DNA from: Clostridia bacterium
GTDB lineage: Bacteria > Bacillota > Clostridia > Christensenellales > Aristaeellaceae
Length of the DNA: 64,000 nt
Assembly: GCA_017524725.1 (NCBI GenBank)
Contig: JAFXUZ010000087.1
Coordinates: 45,384 to 109,383, forward strand
Direction: 5' to 3'
In this document: one piece after another, positions 1 to 9,030 of the stretch
How the letters are laid out: the number at the start of each line of letters is the position of its first letter
Position numbering within the stretch: the first letter of the stretch is position 1
Position numbers and translations under genes: made by a program
Notes under the pieces: model-generated
What the model was told of the DNA's origin: nothing
The model's input: the letters and a program-made list of their open reading frames with translations, nothing else
Database searches by the model: none

Positions 1-1608
1 CTTAAAAAGGACGTCCAGGCCCAGGTGGTATTGAACTACCTTTACAAACACACCCAGATGCAGGATACCTTCGGCGTCATCATGCTGGCCCTGGTGGACG
101 GCGTGCCCCGGACCCTGAGCCTGAAGGAGATGCTGCATTACTATATCCTGCACCAGAAGGACGTGGTGACCAGGCGGACCAAATACGACCTGGACAAATC
201 GCTGGCCCGCGCCCATATCCTGGAGGGCCTGCTGAAGGCGCTGGACCACATCGACGAGATCGTCCGCATCATCCGCTCCGCCAGGGACACCGGCGAGGCC
301 CGCCAAAGCCTGATGGATACCTTCGATTTTTCCGACAAGCAGGCCCAGGCCATCCTGGACATGCGCCTTGCCCGACTCACGGGCCTGGAGCGCGACAAAC
401 TGCTGGAGGAATACCGCGAGCTGGAAAAAACCATCGCCTACCTGCAGAGCCTGCTGGCCGACGAGGGCAAGATGATGGGCGTCATCAAGGACGAAATGCT
501 GGCCATCAAGGAAAAATACGCCGATCCCCGCCGCACCGAGCTGAGCGTTATCGAAGGGGAGATCGACGTGGAGGACCTGATCGCCGTGGACGACATGGTG
601 GTCAGCCTGACCAACATGAACTACGTCAAGCGCCTGCCCAAGTCCACCTACCGCGCCCAGAATCGCGGCGGCAAGGGCGTGTCGGCCATGACGACCCGGG
701 ACGAGGACTTTGCCCGGCAGATCCGCATCGCCTCCACCCATGACGAACTTCTGTTCTTCACCAACAAGGGGCGGGTCTACACCCTCAAGTGCTACCAGAT
801 CCCCGAGGCGGGCCGGACGGCCAAGGGCACGGCCATCGTCAACCTGCTGCCGCTTTCCGGCGGCGAACGGGTGACCACCATGATCCCGATGCCCGAACGT
901 CCGGAAGGACACTTCCTGGTGATGGCCACCAGGAACGGCCTGATCAAAAAGACCCCGCTGGACGAATTCGCGCACCTGCGCAAGGCGGGCCTGATCAGTA
1001 TCGTGCTGGAGGAAGAGGACGAACTGATCGGCGTGGAGCTGTCCGACGGTTCTGACGAGATCCTGCTGGGCACCCGCATGGGCCAGGCCCTGCGCTTCAA
1101 CGAAAAGCACGTCCGCGCCATGGGCCGCGTCGCCCGGGGTGTGCGCTCGATGCGCCTTTCCGAGGGCGACCGGGTGGTGGATATGGCTGTCCTCGAGGAA
1201 GGCGCCCTGGTGCTCTGCATCACCGAGAACGGCTACGGCAAGCGGACCGATCCCGAGGAATTCCGCGAGACCGCCCGCAACGGCAAGGGCGTCAAGGCCA
1301 TGAACATCACCGAAAAAACGGGCTTCCTCTGTGCCCAGCTGGCGGTGCGCGACGATGAGGACCTGATGATCATCACCGACGACGGCACCATGATCCGCAC
1401 TCCGGTGAGCGATATCCGCGTATGCGGCCGCGCCACCCAGGGCGTCAGGCTGATGCGTATCGGCGAAAACAGCCGGGTGGTGGGCGTGGCCCGTGCCCAG
1501 GCCGAGGAGCCCGAAGAAAGCCCCGATGTCCCGAAGGATGAAAACGGGGCGGACCTGGATATGGACATTCCCGATCCCACGCCGACGGAGGACGACGGCG
1601 ATATCTGA
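1..1608 (+). CDS. gyrA: DNA gyrase subunit A, C-terminal part (5' truncated by window edge)
   Basis: The reading frame is open from base 1, so the N-terminal and catalytic-Tyr part lies upstream of the window. The visible part begins in the tower/coiled-coil region, contains the long helical segment and then the C-terminal beta-pinwheel that wraps DNA. A GyrA box of the form QNRGGKG is encoded at about 658-678; the usual box is QRRGGKG, so there is one Arg-to-Asn change. The box favours gyrA over parC. The protein ends in an acidic Glu/Asp/Pro tail typical of GyrA. Gyrase uses ATP to introduce negative supercoils as an A2B2 tetramer with GyrB. A stem-loop follows the stop codon. Confidence 0.95.
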   Translation, partial: LKKDVQAQVVLNYLYKHTQMQDTFGVIMLALVDGVPRTLSLKEMLHYYILHQKDVVTRRTKYDLDKSLARAHILEGLLKALDHIDEIVRIIRSARDTGEARQSLMDTFDFSDKQAQAILDMRLARLTGLERDKLLEEYRELEKTIAYLQSLLADEGKMMGVIKDEMLAIKEKYADPRRTELSVIEGEIDVEDLIAVDDMVVSLTNMNYVKRLPKSTYRAQNRGGKGVSAMTTRDEDFARQIRIASTHDELLFFTNKGRVYTLKCYQIPEAGRTAKGTAIVNLLPLSGGERVTTMIPMPERPEGHFLVMATRNGLIKKTPLDEFAHLRKAGLISIVLEEEDELIGVELSDGSDEILLGTRMGQALRFNEKHVRAMGRVARGVRSMRLSEGDRVVDMAVLEEGALVLCITENGYGKRTDPEEFRETARNGKGVKAMNITEKTGFLCAQLAVRDDEDLMIITDDGTMIRTPVSDIRVCGRATQGVRLMRIGENSRVVGVARAQAEEPEESPDVPKDENGADLDMDIPDPTPTEDDGDI

Positions 1609-1634
1609 TTCTCCCGCCGCTTTAACTGACGGAT

Positions 1635-1670
1635 ACTGCGTTTCCATTGCGTTTTATACGGAAACGCAGT
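1635..1670 (+). terminator. stem-loop after gyrA
   Basis: A perfect 11-bp inverted repeat (1635-1645 with 1660-1670, 14-nt loop) lies 27 nt after the gyrA stop. It is followed by TTCCGTTT rather than a clean U-tract, so it may be a weak terminator or an RNA-stability element. Confidence 0.5.
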
Positions 1671-1722
1671 TTCCGTTTCAGAGGGGCAAAGCCCCCCGGC
1701 GGCGCGGACAAGGAGCGACTCA

Positions 1723-3345
1723 ATGACAGAAAAACAGCGCAGCCTGGTGGGCGGCATTTCGGTCCTGGGCCTGGCCGGTCTCATCTGCAAGGTGGTGGGC
1801 GTGCTGTACCGCATCCCCCTGGCCAACATCATCGGCGGCGAGGGCATGGGGCTGTACCAGCAGGTCTTCCCGGCTTATAACCTGCTGCTTACCATTACCT
1901 CGGCGGGCATCCCGGTGGCCATTTCGCGCATGGTGTCCCATTATGTGACCATCGGACAGATGAAAAACGCCCGGAAGGTGTTCACCACCGCCCTGAGGCT
2001 CCTGACCGTCCTGGGAATTGTGACCACGGTCATCCTGCTGCTTCTCTCCCGGTCCATCGCATCGCTGGTGGGTACGCCGGAGGGGTTCCTCAGCTATATG
2101 TGCATCGCGCCTTCCCTGTTCTTTGTATGCGTCATGAGCGCTTTCAGGGGCTATATGCAGGGCCGCAGGCATATGATGCCCACCGCTGTCAGCCAGCTGA
2201 TCGAACAGGTGGGGAAGGTGGCGGTGGCGCTGCCCTTTGCTTCCGTCGGATTTCAGAGGGGCGGCTGGACCATGGGTTCGGCCGGGGCGCTGCTGGGCAC
2301 CTCCCTGGCTGAGTGCGCGGCCATGCTCTATATGATCGTCAAGTACCGCCTGACGAAGGAAAAGCCCCTTCCTGTCGCGGAGGACGACGGCGGGATCAGC
2401 TTCGTCCAGATGGCCAGGCGGATCGTTTTCATCTCCATTCCCATCACCCTGGGGGCCTGCATCGTTCCCCTGGCATCCACCATCGATTCGGCGACGCTGA
2501 AGAACCTGATGACTGCCGCGGGGATGGATTCCAGCGAGGCGCGCATCCGCTACGGCATGTATTCCGGCATGGTCATTACGATGATCAACGTGCCCACGGC
2601 CCTGGCCATGGCCATGTCCACCAACCTGGTCCCGGACATCGCCGCGGGCCTTGCCAAACGGGACATGGACCACGTGTCCCGGGAGGCCGCCATGGGGCTG
2701 AGGATCGCCTCGGTGATCGGGTTCCCGTGCTCTGTGGGCATGAGCCTTTTGGCCAGGCCCATCCTGTTCCTGTGCTATGGCGGGTCGCAGTACACTACGG
2801 AGCAGTTGATGATGGCGGGATCCCTCCTGGAGGTCTCCGCCATGACCATTATCCTGTTTACCATGGTGCAGGCCACCTCGGGTATCCTTCAGGGAGTCGG
2901 AAAGCAGCATATCCCGATGCTGACCCTTCTGGCCGGGGTGGTGTGCAAGATCGTCCTGAACCTGACTTTGGTGCGGGATCCGGGGATCAACATCCACGGG
3001 GCGCCCATCGCTTCCCTGGTATGCTACACCGTATCCATGGTGCCGAACCTGGTGTATGTGTGCAAATACACCCGCACGCGCTTTTCGGTGACGGATGTGG
3101 TCCTCCGTCCCCTGGGGGCTTCCGCTATGATGGGCCTGGCCGTCTGGGCGGTGTACAACTTTGTTTTCGGTGGGAACGCCTGCCTTGGCGGCAGAACGCT
3201 TTTGCCGGTGGCGGCCTGCATCCTTACGGGCATGGCGGTGTACGGCATTGCGGCGGCAGGGCTTGGCGCGATCCGCGCCGAGGACCTGCCTGCAAGGTTC
3301 AGGAAAGTCCTGCGTCTTTTGCCCTTCGTAAGGAAAGGGAACTGA
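1723..3345 (+). CDS. SpoVB/MurJ-like polysaccharide flippase (MOP superfamily)
   Basis: A 540-residue integral membrane protein with about 14 hydrophobic segments. Its start, with the pattern [22 protein letters not shown] then GGEGMGLYQ, is typical of the Firmicutes SpoVB/YtgP/YabM group of the MOP exporter superfamily. Members translocate lipid-linked oligosaccharides or lipid II across the cytoplasmic membrane, and SpoVB is needed for spore cortex formation. An AAGGAG ribosome-binding site lies 8 nt before ATG 1723. Without a sporulation or murein context the substrate (lipid II or another glycolipid) cannot be decided. It is the second gene in the gyrA direction but separated from gyrA by a hairpin. 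Confidence 0.85.
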   Translation: MTEKQRSLVGGISVLGLAGLICKVVGVLYRIPLANIIGGEGMGLYQQVFPAYNLLLTITSAGIPVAISRMVSHYVTIGQMKNARKVFTTALRLLTVLGIVTTVILLLLSRSIASLVGTPEGFLSYMCIAPSLFFVCVMSAFRGYMQGRRHMMPTAVSQLIEQVGKVAVALPFASVGFQRGGWTMGSAGALLGTSLAECAAMLYMIVKYRLTKEKPLPVAEDDGGISFVQMARRIVFISIPITLGACIVPLASTIDSATLKNLMTAAGMDSSEARIRYGMYSGMVITMINVPTALAMAMSTNLVPDIAAGLAKRDMDHVSREAAMGLRIASVIGFPCSVGMSLLARPILFLCYGGSQYTTEQLMMAGSLLEVSAMTIILFTMVQATSGILQGVGKQHIPMLTLLAGVVCKIVLNLTLVRDPGINIHGAPIASLVCYTVSMVPNLVYVCKYTRTRFSVTDVVLRPLGASAMMGLAVWAVYNFVFGGNACLGGRTLLPVAACILTGMAVYGIAAAGLGAIRAEDLPARFRKVLRLLPFVRKGN

Positions 3346-3464
3346 AAGGCCGGCTTCCGGTGCAGCTGTTAAAGCCCTGAAAAAGCCCGGGATGAAGGAC
3401 CGGCAGTTCCCAAGGAGGCATCGGGGAAATGCGGGCGCCTGTGAGATCAAAAAAAGGCTTTTCC

Positions 3465-3493
3465 TTGCCAAAGAGAGAGACCTGTGGTATAAT
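3465..3493 (+). promoter_or_regulatory. sigma-70 type promoter of rubredoxin gene
   Basis: TTGCCA (3465-3470), a 17-nt spacer and TATAAT (3488-3493) preceded by TG (extended -10). It lies 40 nt before the rubredoxin ATG. Confidence 0.8.
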
Positions 3494-3532
3494 TTCGGCA
3501 GCAAAACACCGAAAAAACAGGAGGAAAAAAAC

Positions 3533-3691
3533 ATGACCAAGTACGAATGCCCCTGCGGCTATGTCTACGATCCCGAACTGGGCGATCCGGACAGCGGCAT
3601 TGCCCCCGGCACCTCTTTTGAAGACATCCCCGAGGATTGGGTATGCCCCGTCTGCGGCCTGGACAAGAGCGCCTTTACTCCGGTGGAATGA
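3533..3691 (+). CDS. rubredoxin with a shortened first metal knuckle
   Basis: A 52-residue small redox protein. It has the usual rubredoxin order: first Cys pair, [23 protein letters not shown], then CPVCG. Rubredoxins bind one iron with four Cys and pass single electrons, often to peroxide- or oxygen-detoxifying enzymes in anaerobes. The start at 3533 follows a GGAGG site. The first Cys pair reads C-P-C-G, so one residue separates the two Cys, whereas the textbook arrangement is C-x-x-C-G; the codons TGC CCC TGC GGC show this directly. The gene has its own promoter and terminator and is therefore probably monocistronic. Confidence 0.93.
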   Translation: MTKYECPCGYVYDPELGDPDSGIAPGTSFEDIPEDWVCPVCGLDKSAFTPVE

Positions 3692-3706
3692 GCGGCTGAT
3701 AAGCAT

Positions 3707-3764
3707 AAAGGGAACTGTAACGGTACGGTGCGGAAACGCCCGGCGTTTACAGTTCCCTTTTGCG
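3707..3764 (+). terminator. rho-independent terminator after rubredoxin
   Basis: A perfect 14-bp stem (3707-3720 with 3747-3760) followed by a short T run. It sits just before the AEC transporter gene and separates the two transcripts. Confidence 0.8.
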
Positions 3765-3790
3765 TATGAGGATAGGTGGAGGTCGATAAA

Positions 3791-4735
3791 ATGGGAGAAA
3801 TGCTGGTATTCAGCCTGAACGGGGTCGGGCCGATCCTTCTTTTGATGCTGGTGGGATTTGTGCTGCGCAAGACCGGCGTCATCAACAGGGAGGCTTCCAA
3901 CAGGATCAACCGCCTGGCTTTCGTTGCGCTGATCCCGTGCAAGCTATTCAGCCAGGTCTATTCCTCGGACCTGAGCGCCGTGGTCGACCTGAAGCTGATC
4001 CTGGTGTGCCTTGCAGGCACGGCGGCGGTGCTGGTGCTTTTGTGCCTGCTGGTCCCCAGGGCTATCGGGCCCGGCCCGGCCCGGGGCGAGTTCATCCAGG
4101 GGGTCTATCGCGGCAACGCGGCCATCCTGGGGTTCTCGCTGATCACCAATCTTTACGGCGATGCGGCGGCGGCAGTGATCGCCCTGCCTCTTCCGGTAAT
4201 GGTCATTTTTTACAATATCACCGCGCCCATCGTGCTGGCGCTGTATTCGGGCGGGGCCCGGCCCAAAGCCGGAGAGGTGATCAAAAAAGTGGCGTCCAAT
4301 CCCTTCCTGATCGGGACGGTGCTGGGTGTCGTCTGCAACCTGACGGGGCTGAAGCTGCCGGTGTTTGTGGAAAAAACCGTGGACAATCTGGGCTCGGCGG
4401 GCTCCACCGTCGCACTGGTGGCCCTGGGCGCCATGACGGATGTGGAATCCTTCAGGAAAAGCGGAAAGCTTGCCCTTTCGGCGTCCCTCCTCAGGCTGGC
4501 TGTGATCTCCCCGCTGATGATCCTGGTCGGGGCGCTCTTTGGCATCCGCTGCGAACAGATGGCCGCGATCGTATGCTTCTTTGCCACGCCGACGGCGGTG
4601 GGGGGGTATGTACTGGCGAAAAATGTGGACGGCGACGGCAGTCTGGCCGGGCAGATCCTGATCGTGACCACCATATTATCCATGCTGACCATGTTCCTGA
4701 CGCTGACGGCGCTCAAGGGGCTGGGAGTGATGTGA
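3791..4735 (+). CDS. AEC (auxin efflux carrier) family permease
   Basis: A 314-residue membrane protein with about ten hydrophobic segments. It matches the AEC/Mem_trans family pattern: an N-terminal helix pair with LVGFVLRKTGVI, a polar NRLAF.ALIPCKLF segment, and a second half beginning NPFLIGTVLGVV.NL. Bacterial members export or import small organic acids or amino acids, but the substrate is not predictable. ATG 3791 is preferred to ATG 3776 because GGTGGAGG lies 9 nt upstream of it and overlaps the earlier ATG. The stop codon is followed within 2 nt by the first copy of the purine-rich repeat. Confidence 0.82.
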   Translation: MGEMLVFSLNGVGPILLLMLVGFVLRKTGVINREASNRINRLAFVALIPCKLFSQVYSSDLSAVVDLKLILVCLAGTAAVLVLLCLLVPRAIGPGPARGEFIQGVYRGNAAILGFSLITNLYGDAAAAVIALPLPVMVIFYNITAPIVLALYSGGARPKAGEVIKKVASNPFLIGTVLGVVCNLTGLKLPVFVEKTVDNLGSAGSTVALVALGAMTDVESFRKSGKLALSASLLRLAVISPLMILVGALFGIRCEQMAAIVCFFATPTAVGGYVLAKNVDGDGSLAGQILIVTTILSMLTMFLTLTALKGLGVM

Positions 4736-4736
4736 C

Positions 4737-4790
4737 AAAAAGAGTGAAGAGTGAAGAGTGGAGAGTGGAGTTTTGGAATGGTTTGGAGGG
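4737..4790 (+). repeat. purine-rich dispersed repeat, copy 1
   Basis: Tandem GAGTGAAGA/GAGTGGAGA units followed by GGAGTTTTGGAATGG. It lies directly after the AEC stop codon and ends where the GGAGGGG ribosome-binding site of the next gene begins. The other four copies are at 52.9, 53.8, 55.2 and 59.2 kb on the minus strand. Confidence 0.9.
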
Positions 4791-4796
4791 GATGGG

Positions 4797-5447
4797 ATGC
4801 GTTACAATGCGGCGGATCCGGTGAGCGGAGGAAGGCCTGCCGGGGACGCGGGGAAGAAGGTATACCGCATTTCGGCGGCGGCGGGCAGTCCGGACTGGAG
4901 CCGCGTTCCCGATTTCGCCGTCGACCAGGTCCTGTGGACGGAGGATACGGGGATCCGGGCGTGGGGCCAAATGTGCCATGACGCCAAAAAACTGTATGTC
5001 CGCATGAGCGCCGCGGAAGGGGAGATCCGTGCGGAAAACCATAGGCCCCTTTCCCCGGTATGGGAGGACAGCTGCCTGGAATTTTTCTTCAGGCCCGAAG
5101 GGTCGGCGTATTATTTCAATTTCGAGATCAACCCCAACGGCTGCCTCTGCCTGCAGGCGGGAGCGGACAGGGCGGACCGGTTCAATATCGTAAGGCAGGA
5201 CGCCGAGTCATACTTTTCCATTCGCACGGCCAGGACGGAAGGCGGCTGGGAGGTGTCCTACGGGATCCCGCTTTCTTTTTTCCGCCTGTTCTGCCCCGGA
5301 TACCGGTTTGAAGGGGAAATGACGGGGAATATGTACAAATGCGGGGACAAAACGATGCGGCCGCATTACCTGTCCTGGAACCGGATCGGCCTGGAGAAAC
5401 CTGATTTCCACTGTCCGGAATTCTTCGGGCGGCTCATTTTTGAATAA
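4797..5447 (+). CDS. CBM9-like carbohydrate-binding domain protein
   Basis: A 216-residue protein without a signal peptide. The segments LWTEDTGIRAW, HDAKKLYVRM, WEDSCLEFFF, YYFNFEINPNG and the C-terminal HYLSWNRIG...FHCPEFFGRL.F match the carbohydrate-binding family 9-like (DOMON-type beta-sandwich) single-domain proteins common in Clostridia and Bacteroidetes. Binding of sugars is inferred from the family; no catalytic motif is seen. ATG 4797 is chosen because GGAGGGGA stands just upstream, at the junction with the dispersed repeat. An upstream in-frame ATG at 4758 lies inside the repeat and is unlikely. A strong hairpin follows. Confidence 0.78.
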   Translation: MRYNAADPVSGGRPAGDAGKKVYRISAAAGSPDWSRVPDFAVDQVLWTEDTGIRAWGQMCHDAKKLYVRMSAAEGEIRAENHRPLSPVWEDSCLEFFFRPEGSAYYFNFEINPNGCLCLQAGADRADRFNIVRQDAESYFSIRTARTEGGWEVSYGIPLSFFRLFCPGYRFEGEMTGNMYKCGDKTMRPHYLSWNRIGLEKPDFHCPEFFGRLIFE

Positions 5448-5461
5448 GTTTTCCGTGAATA

Positions 5462-5505
5462 AACGGAGCCGGGGGCGGGCCATGCGGCCTTCCCCCGGCT
5501 CCGTT
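5462..5505. terminator. bidirectional terminator between convergent genes
   Basis: A perfect 14-bp GC-rich stem (5462-5475 with 5492-5505) lies between the converging CBM9-like and GerM-domain genes. Confidence 0.75.
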
Positions 5506-5539
5506 GGTGTGCCGGAGCGGCACTCCGGGCGTGAAATGA

Positions 5540-7063
5540 TCATTTACCGATCATGTTGACGTTCCTCAGGAACGTGCCGCGCATCACGATGCTGCCGGCA
5601 AAGGTATCGGCCTGCTCGGCGCCGGCGAAAAAACAGACTTCGTTGACGACTTCAAGCTCGGTAAGCGTATTGACCATGGCGTAGACCATGGCTTTTTCCG
5701 CCTCCGGCGCCATTCCTTCGCAGGCGGCCAGGAAACCCGGGGTCAGGCTGACCAGGAGGCAGCTGCCGCGGGCGGGGAGGGCGACGGCCAGGATGTCGCC
5801 GCCGGACACCGAGGCGGGAATGACGCTTTTGAGCGGAGTCACGGAATCGTAATGCATGCTTCCCAGGATCAGCTGCTCCAGAAGGAAGCGGGGACTGCGG
5901 GTCTCATACCAGGGAACGGCCCGTTCCGTGGCCCGCAGCATGCCGCTGCCGTCGGAAAAATACAGGGTGCACTGGCTCAGGAGGAAAACGGCGAACTGGG
6001 AACGGCGCATGATGCCGTCGGGAAAAGAGATCGCTTCCCCGGCTCCCTGGTAGGTGGCTTCCGGAGTCACGGACGTAACCTGGCTGTCGCCGATCCACAG
6101 ATCCAGCCCGGCAATGCCGGGAAGGAAGGTGGTCATGGTATAGGCCAGGGAGGCGCAGAAGCAGGCGCGGGAGATACCGGCGTCGGACAGGGCGGTATCG
6201 AGGGCGGCGTCAAACCGGAGGGACAGGACCCGTTCGCCGCTGTCCTCGCTGATGGAGACGGCGTTCAATAACGTGTTCAGGTCCGGAAGGGCGGGAACAT
6301 GGATGTCCGAAGGACCTTCGGACAGGGCGGCAAGAAGCACCTTGGCCATCTGGGGCGGAGTGGTGGAGGCGAAGACCAGGGTCCGAGTCTCGCACAGGAT
6401 GCCGCGGCCGTCAAAGGCCGGGAAATACAGCGTCACGTCGCAGGTGATCCTTTTACCGGAAGACGCGCTGCTGCGCCGGCTTTCCGCCCGCGCCCAGAGG
6501 GTGGCTAGGTCGTCGCTCTGCCTGAGGGCAGTGCCCGCCGGGGTCTGGCTGGCCACGTCGATGCCGGGCTGGATGCCGCCGATGAGCAGGTTGACCCCGC
6601 GGATGTCGCCGAACTGGCACAGGGTATCGGTGATGGCCATCCAAACGGTGTACAGATCCTCGTGGGACAGGTTCATGGCGGAGGCCGCCAGGTTGACGGT
6701 GGCGATGCCGTCGGATATCTCCACGGGATTCATGGTATTCAGCGCCAGGTAGGACGCGCCGGGCAGGCTGCGGGCTTTGGTGGGCTGGCCGGAAACCGGG
6801 CGCCAGGAGAACAGCGCCTCCAGGGCTGGCTCGGCATACCATTTGAAGGGCCGGAGCACCACCACCGTGTCCACCGTGACCAGCGCGGAGGAATCCTCGT
6901 TGGGCAGGAACAGCCTGATGTCGGAAGTCCTGGTGGGCGTGGAATCGTTTTCCGGAGCGGTGAACGGAAGCTCATAGGGCGGAAGGCCGGCGCTTTCTCC
7001 CAGGACCGGATAAGCCGGCAGGCACATCAAAAGGCAGATCAGCAGGGAAAGCGTTTTTTTCAT
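5540..7063 (-). CDS. exported protein with three GerM-type (GerMN) domains
   Basis: 507 residues. An N-terminal signal peptide (Lys-Lys, hydrophobic core, cleavage near LGES) targets it to the cell surface. Three successive units start with a hydrophobic 'LFLP/LYFP/LYFS' strand followed by an acidic turn: at about residues 48, 209 and 366. Units two and three carry a helix resembling the 'lLealleGP' segment of the Sporulation/Spore-germination domain (PF10646). GerM is a lipoprotein involved in sporulation and germination, and many clostridial surface proteins contain tandem copies. No lipobox Cys is present. It is the last gene of a leftward block of envelope-associated genes and is preceded by a terminator hairpin, so it may have its own promoter. 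Confidence 0.75.
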   Translation of the reverse strand: MKKTLSLLICLLMCLPAYPVLGESAGLPPYELPFTAPENDSTPTRTSDIRLFLPNEDSSALVTVDTVVVLRPFKWYAEPALEALFSWRPVSGQPTKARSLPGASYLALNTMNPVEISDGIATVNLAASAMNLSHEDLYTVWMAITDTLCQFGDIRGVNLLIGGIQPGIDVASQTPAGTALRQSDDLATLWARAESRRSSASSGKRITCDVTLYFPAFDGRGILCETRTLVFASTTPPQMAKVLLAALSEGPSDIHVPALPDLNTLLNAVSISEDSGERVLSLRFDAALDTALSDAGISRACFCASLAYTMTTFLPGIAGLDLWIGDSQVTSVTPEATYQGAGEAISFPDGIMRRSQFAVFLLSQCTLYFSDGSGMLRATERAVPWYETRSPRFLLEQLILGSMHYDSVTPLKSVIPASVSGGDILAVALPARGSCLLVSLTPGFLAACEGMAPEAEKAMVYAMVNTLTELEVVNEVCFFAGAEQADTFAGSIVMRGTFLRNVNMIGK

Positions 7064-7090
7064 GATCGGTTCTCTTTTCCCGCGTTGAGA

Positions 7091-7116
7091 AAAACGCGGC
7101 CGGGGCCGCGTTTTTT
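7091..7116 (-). terminator. terminator after the DUF6062 gene
   Basis: The GC-rich palindrome AACGCGGCC/GGCCGCGTT is flanked by A and T runs. In the leftward direction it gives a hairpin with a U-tract 5-30 nt beyond the DUF6062 stop; it could work both ways. Confidence 0.7.
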
Positions 7117-7120
7117 CGCG

Positions 7121-7873
7121 TTATTTGGGTTCCTCCAGGCAGGCGCCGCGAAGGGTGTTGACGGTCCTCTCCAGGGCGCCTTTTGTGCCGTCAAGGGCTT
7201 TGCCGGCGTTGCGGTAATCGAAGATCAGCGTGAAGTTTTTCAGGTCGTGATCCTCCTGCTCCATCCGGGCGGACAATGTGGTGTCCAGGTCGCGGACGAA
7301 GTCCGAAAGCACCTCGCCCTTCATTTCCTCGGCCGCCAGGGCCAGGAGATCCCCGGCGCAGGAAAGGCATACCCCGCCGTTGTCGATAAACGCCCGTTTA
7401 AAGGCGCTGTCGGTCTGGTACAGGTGGATCAGGGTATAGGCGTAGCGGTCCAGGTTTTCCCGGATGGAATCGCACAGGATGCAGGAGGAGGCCATGGCCT
7501 TCAGGCTCTTTGCCGCGCTCGCGACCGCGTCCTTCATCTCTCCCCTGGAACGGCTGAAGAGGCCGCCGCCCGACGTCTTTCCCTTCTCGGCGCGTTCAAA
7601 AACGCTTTTGACCTCCTTCCGGGTCTCCTGGAGGTGACTGTGCATCATCAGGGCGTGGCCGAGGCGGTTTTTTTGAGCGTAAAGCAGCATCTGGTGCCGG
7701 GGGCAGAATCCCCTGGCGTTGACCTGGATGCGGGTGGAGGGCTCCATAACGGAGCCTCCGAGATACCGGACCACGTCGTTTTCCTCGATCCTGCATTTAA
7801 GCCGGCACATGGGGCAGCCGCACATTTCCTTGACGGCGTCCCAAACCGGGATGGTGTCGATATGGTATTTCAT
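7121..7873 (-). CDS. DUF6062 family protein
   Basis: 250 residues, cytoplasmic. It begins MKYHIDTIPVWDA and has a CGCPMC pair followed by the conserved SVMEPS.R..VN..GFCPRH motif that characterises DUF6062 proteins of Clostridia. A second pair of Cys motifs (CILCDSI, CLSC) suggests zinc or iron-sulfur binding. Function of the family is unknown. The start codon lies 5 nt beyond the stop of the upstream membrane-protein gene, implying translation from one mRNA. Confidence 0.8.
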   Translation of the reverse strand: MKYHIDTIPVWDAVKEMCGCPMCRLKCRIEENDVVRYLGGSVMEPSTRIQVNARGFCPRHQMLLYAQKNRLGHALMMHSHLQETRKEVKSVFERAEKGKTSGGGLFSRSRGEMKDAVASAAKSLKAMASSCILCDSIRENLDRYAYTLIHLYQTDSAFKRAFIDNGGVCLSCAGDLLALAAEEMKGEVLSDFVRDLDTTLSARMEQEDHDLKNFTLIFDYRNAGKALDGTKGALERTVNTLRGACLEEPK

Positions 7874-7877
7874 AACA

Positions 7878-9008
7878 TCACTCCGATACGATACTCGGCC
7901 TCGGGGGAGCGCCGCAGTCAGGGCAGGGGTTCAGGGTCTTGAATTTTCCTGAATTCAGGTCCCTGTAATAAAGGGGAGTCAGCGGCTCATACTGAGAGGC
8001 AACCTTGGGGCACATTTCCGCTGAATGGTAATACAGTCCGCCCTGGGGATTGTAGTATACCACGGTCTCGTTGGTGATGGGAGGCGTGGGGGTCGGGATG
8101 GCGGTGGGGACGGCAGTCACCATTGCGGCGCTTTCGCTGCTGGGGACGTTGGTGGCCTGTACCTTGGTGCCGCCAAGGGAATTGGGGTCCACATACCAGT
8201 TATTGTTCAGGCGGATCATCAATACCTGCAGCCTGTAATTTTCGGGTTCTGCGATGCTCTGCTTGCGGATGAGGCAGGTGATGGTGATGGTACGGGAATC
8301 GTCCTCGGCCGAACCGGAGATGGAGTCGATGGAATAGCTGAGGGGCACACGGTTGGTGAGGATGAAAAACAGGTCCGTCTTGGGATTCTCCCGGCTGTTG
8401 ACCCATGAGGGCATGCACAGGTTGACCATCTGGTCCAGGTCGAATTCGCCCCAGTAGTTCATGAAGGCCATCAGCTGCATCTGCGCGGCGCCGGCTGAGG
8501 CGTCGCCCTGTCCGCCCGAGGGTATTTCTTCGGGAGAGGCGCCGATATCCGCTGCCGAAACGGAAGTAAGGGCGTTATCCCCGCCGAAATACGCGTTGTT
8601 GGCGATACTGGATGCCGCGGTCCGCGGCGTATTCCTGGGCAGGGTCACCGCCAGGGATACGCCGCTGATGACCATCAGTGCCAGAATGACCAGACTGACC
8701 GAATAACGGGCATTTTTCCCGAAAGCGCGTTTGCCCAGCATAAAGAGCAGGGTGATCAGCGCCGCGGCAAGGAACAGGATCTTAAGGATGTTCCTGACGT
8801 TTTCGCCGGGTATGGCCATGGACAGGATGAACAGGCAGGGCAGCAGCAGGGCGATCACCGGGATCAGTCCCCGGTACCGGGGAGGGCCCCCGGAGGGGGC
8901 GCCTCCGGGGTCGTTCCCTCCGCCGCCGGTCATATCCGCCTGCTGGACCCTTTTGTTCTTCATGCCGTACAGCGGTGCGCTGGTATAACGGTTTCGGTTG
9001 CCGTTCAT
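7878..9008 (-). CDS. membrane protein with C-terminal Cys/His motif
   Basis: 376 residues; family not recognised. There is a Gly/Pro-rich cytoplasmic N-terminus, three hydrophobic helices at about residues 48-65, 72-90 and 100-125, and an extracytoplasmic domain of about 120 residues that resembles an NTF2-like lipocalin fold (inference). A Pro/Thr linker (PTAIPTPTPP) follows. The final 50 residues carry YHSAEMCPKV and NPCPDCGAPP, a Cys/His set of the kind seen in Ada-like or nuclease-associated zinc knuckles. It lies between the MucBP-like protein and DUF6062, probably in one transcript, and is likely to act at the cell envelope. Confidence 0.6.
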   Translation of the reverse strand: MNGNRNRYTSAPLYGMKNKRVQQADMTGGGGNDPGGAPSGGPPRYRGLIPVIALLLPCLFILSMAIPGENVRNILKILFLAAALITLLFMLGKRAFGKNARYSVSLVILALMVISGVSLAVTLPRNTPRTAASSIANNAYFGGDNALTSVSAADIGASPEEIPSGGQGDASAGAAQMQLMAFMNYWGEFDLDQMVNLCMPSWVNSRENPKTDLFFILTNRVPLSYSIDSISGSAEDDSRTITITCLIRKQSIAEPENYRLQVLMIRLNNNWYVDPNSLGGTKVQATNVPSSESAAMVTAVPTAIPTPTPPITNETVVYYNPQGGLYYHSAEMCPKVASQYEPLTPLYYRDLNSGKFKTLNPCPDCGAPPRPSIVSE

Positions 9009-9030
9009 GGGTCGTTCCTTTCGTCAGGGA

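Noticed and set aside
1720..3540. 606-codon open frame on the minus strand opposite the SpoVB-like gene
   Set aside because: It is the GC-rich mirror of a membrane-protein gene: low-complexity His/Gly/Arg/Gln composition, no family match, no ribosome-binding site.
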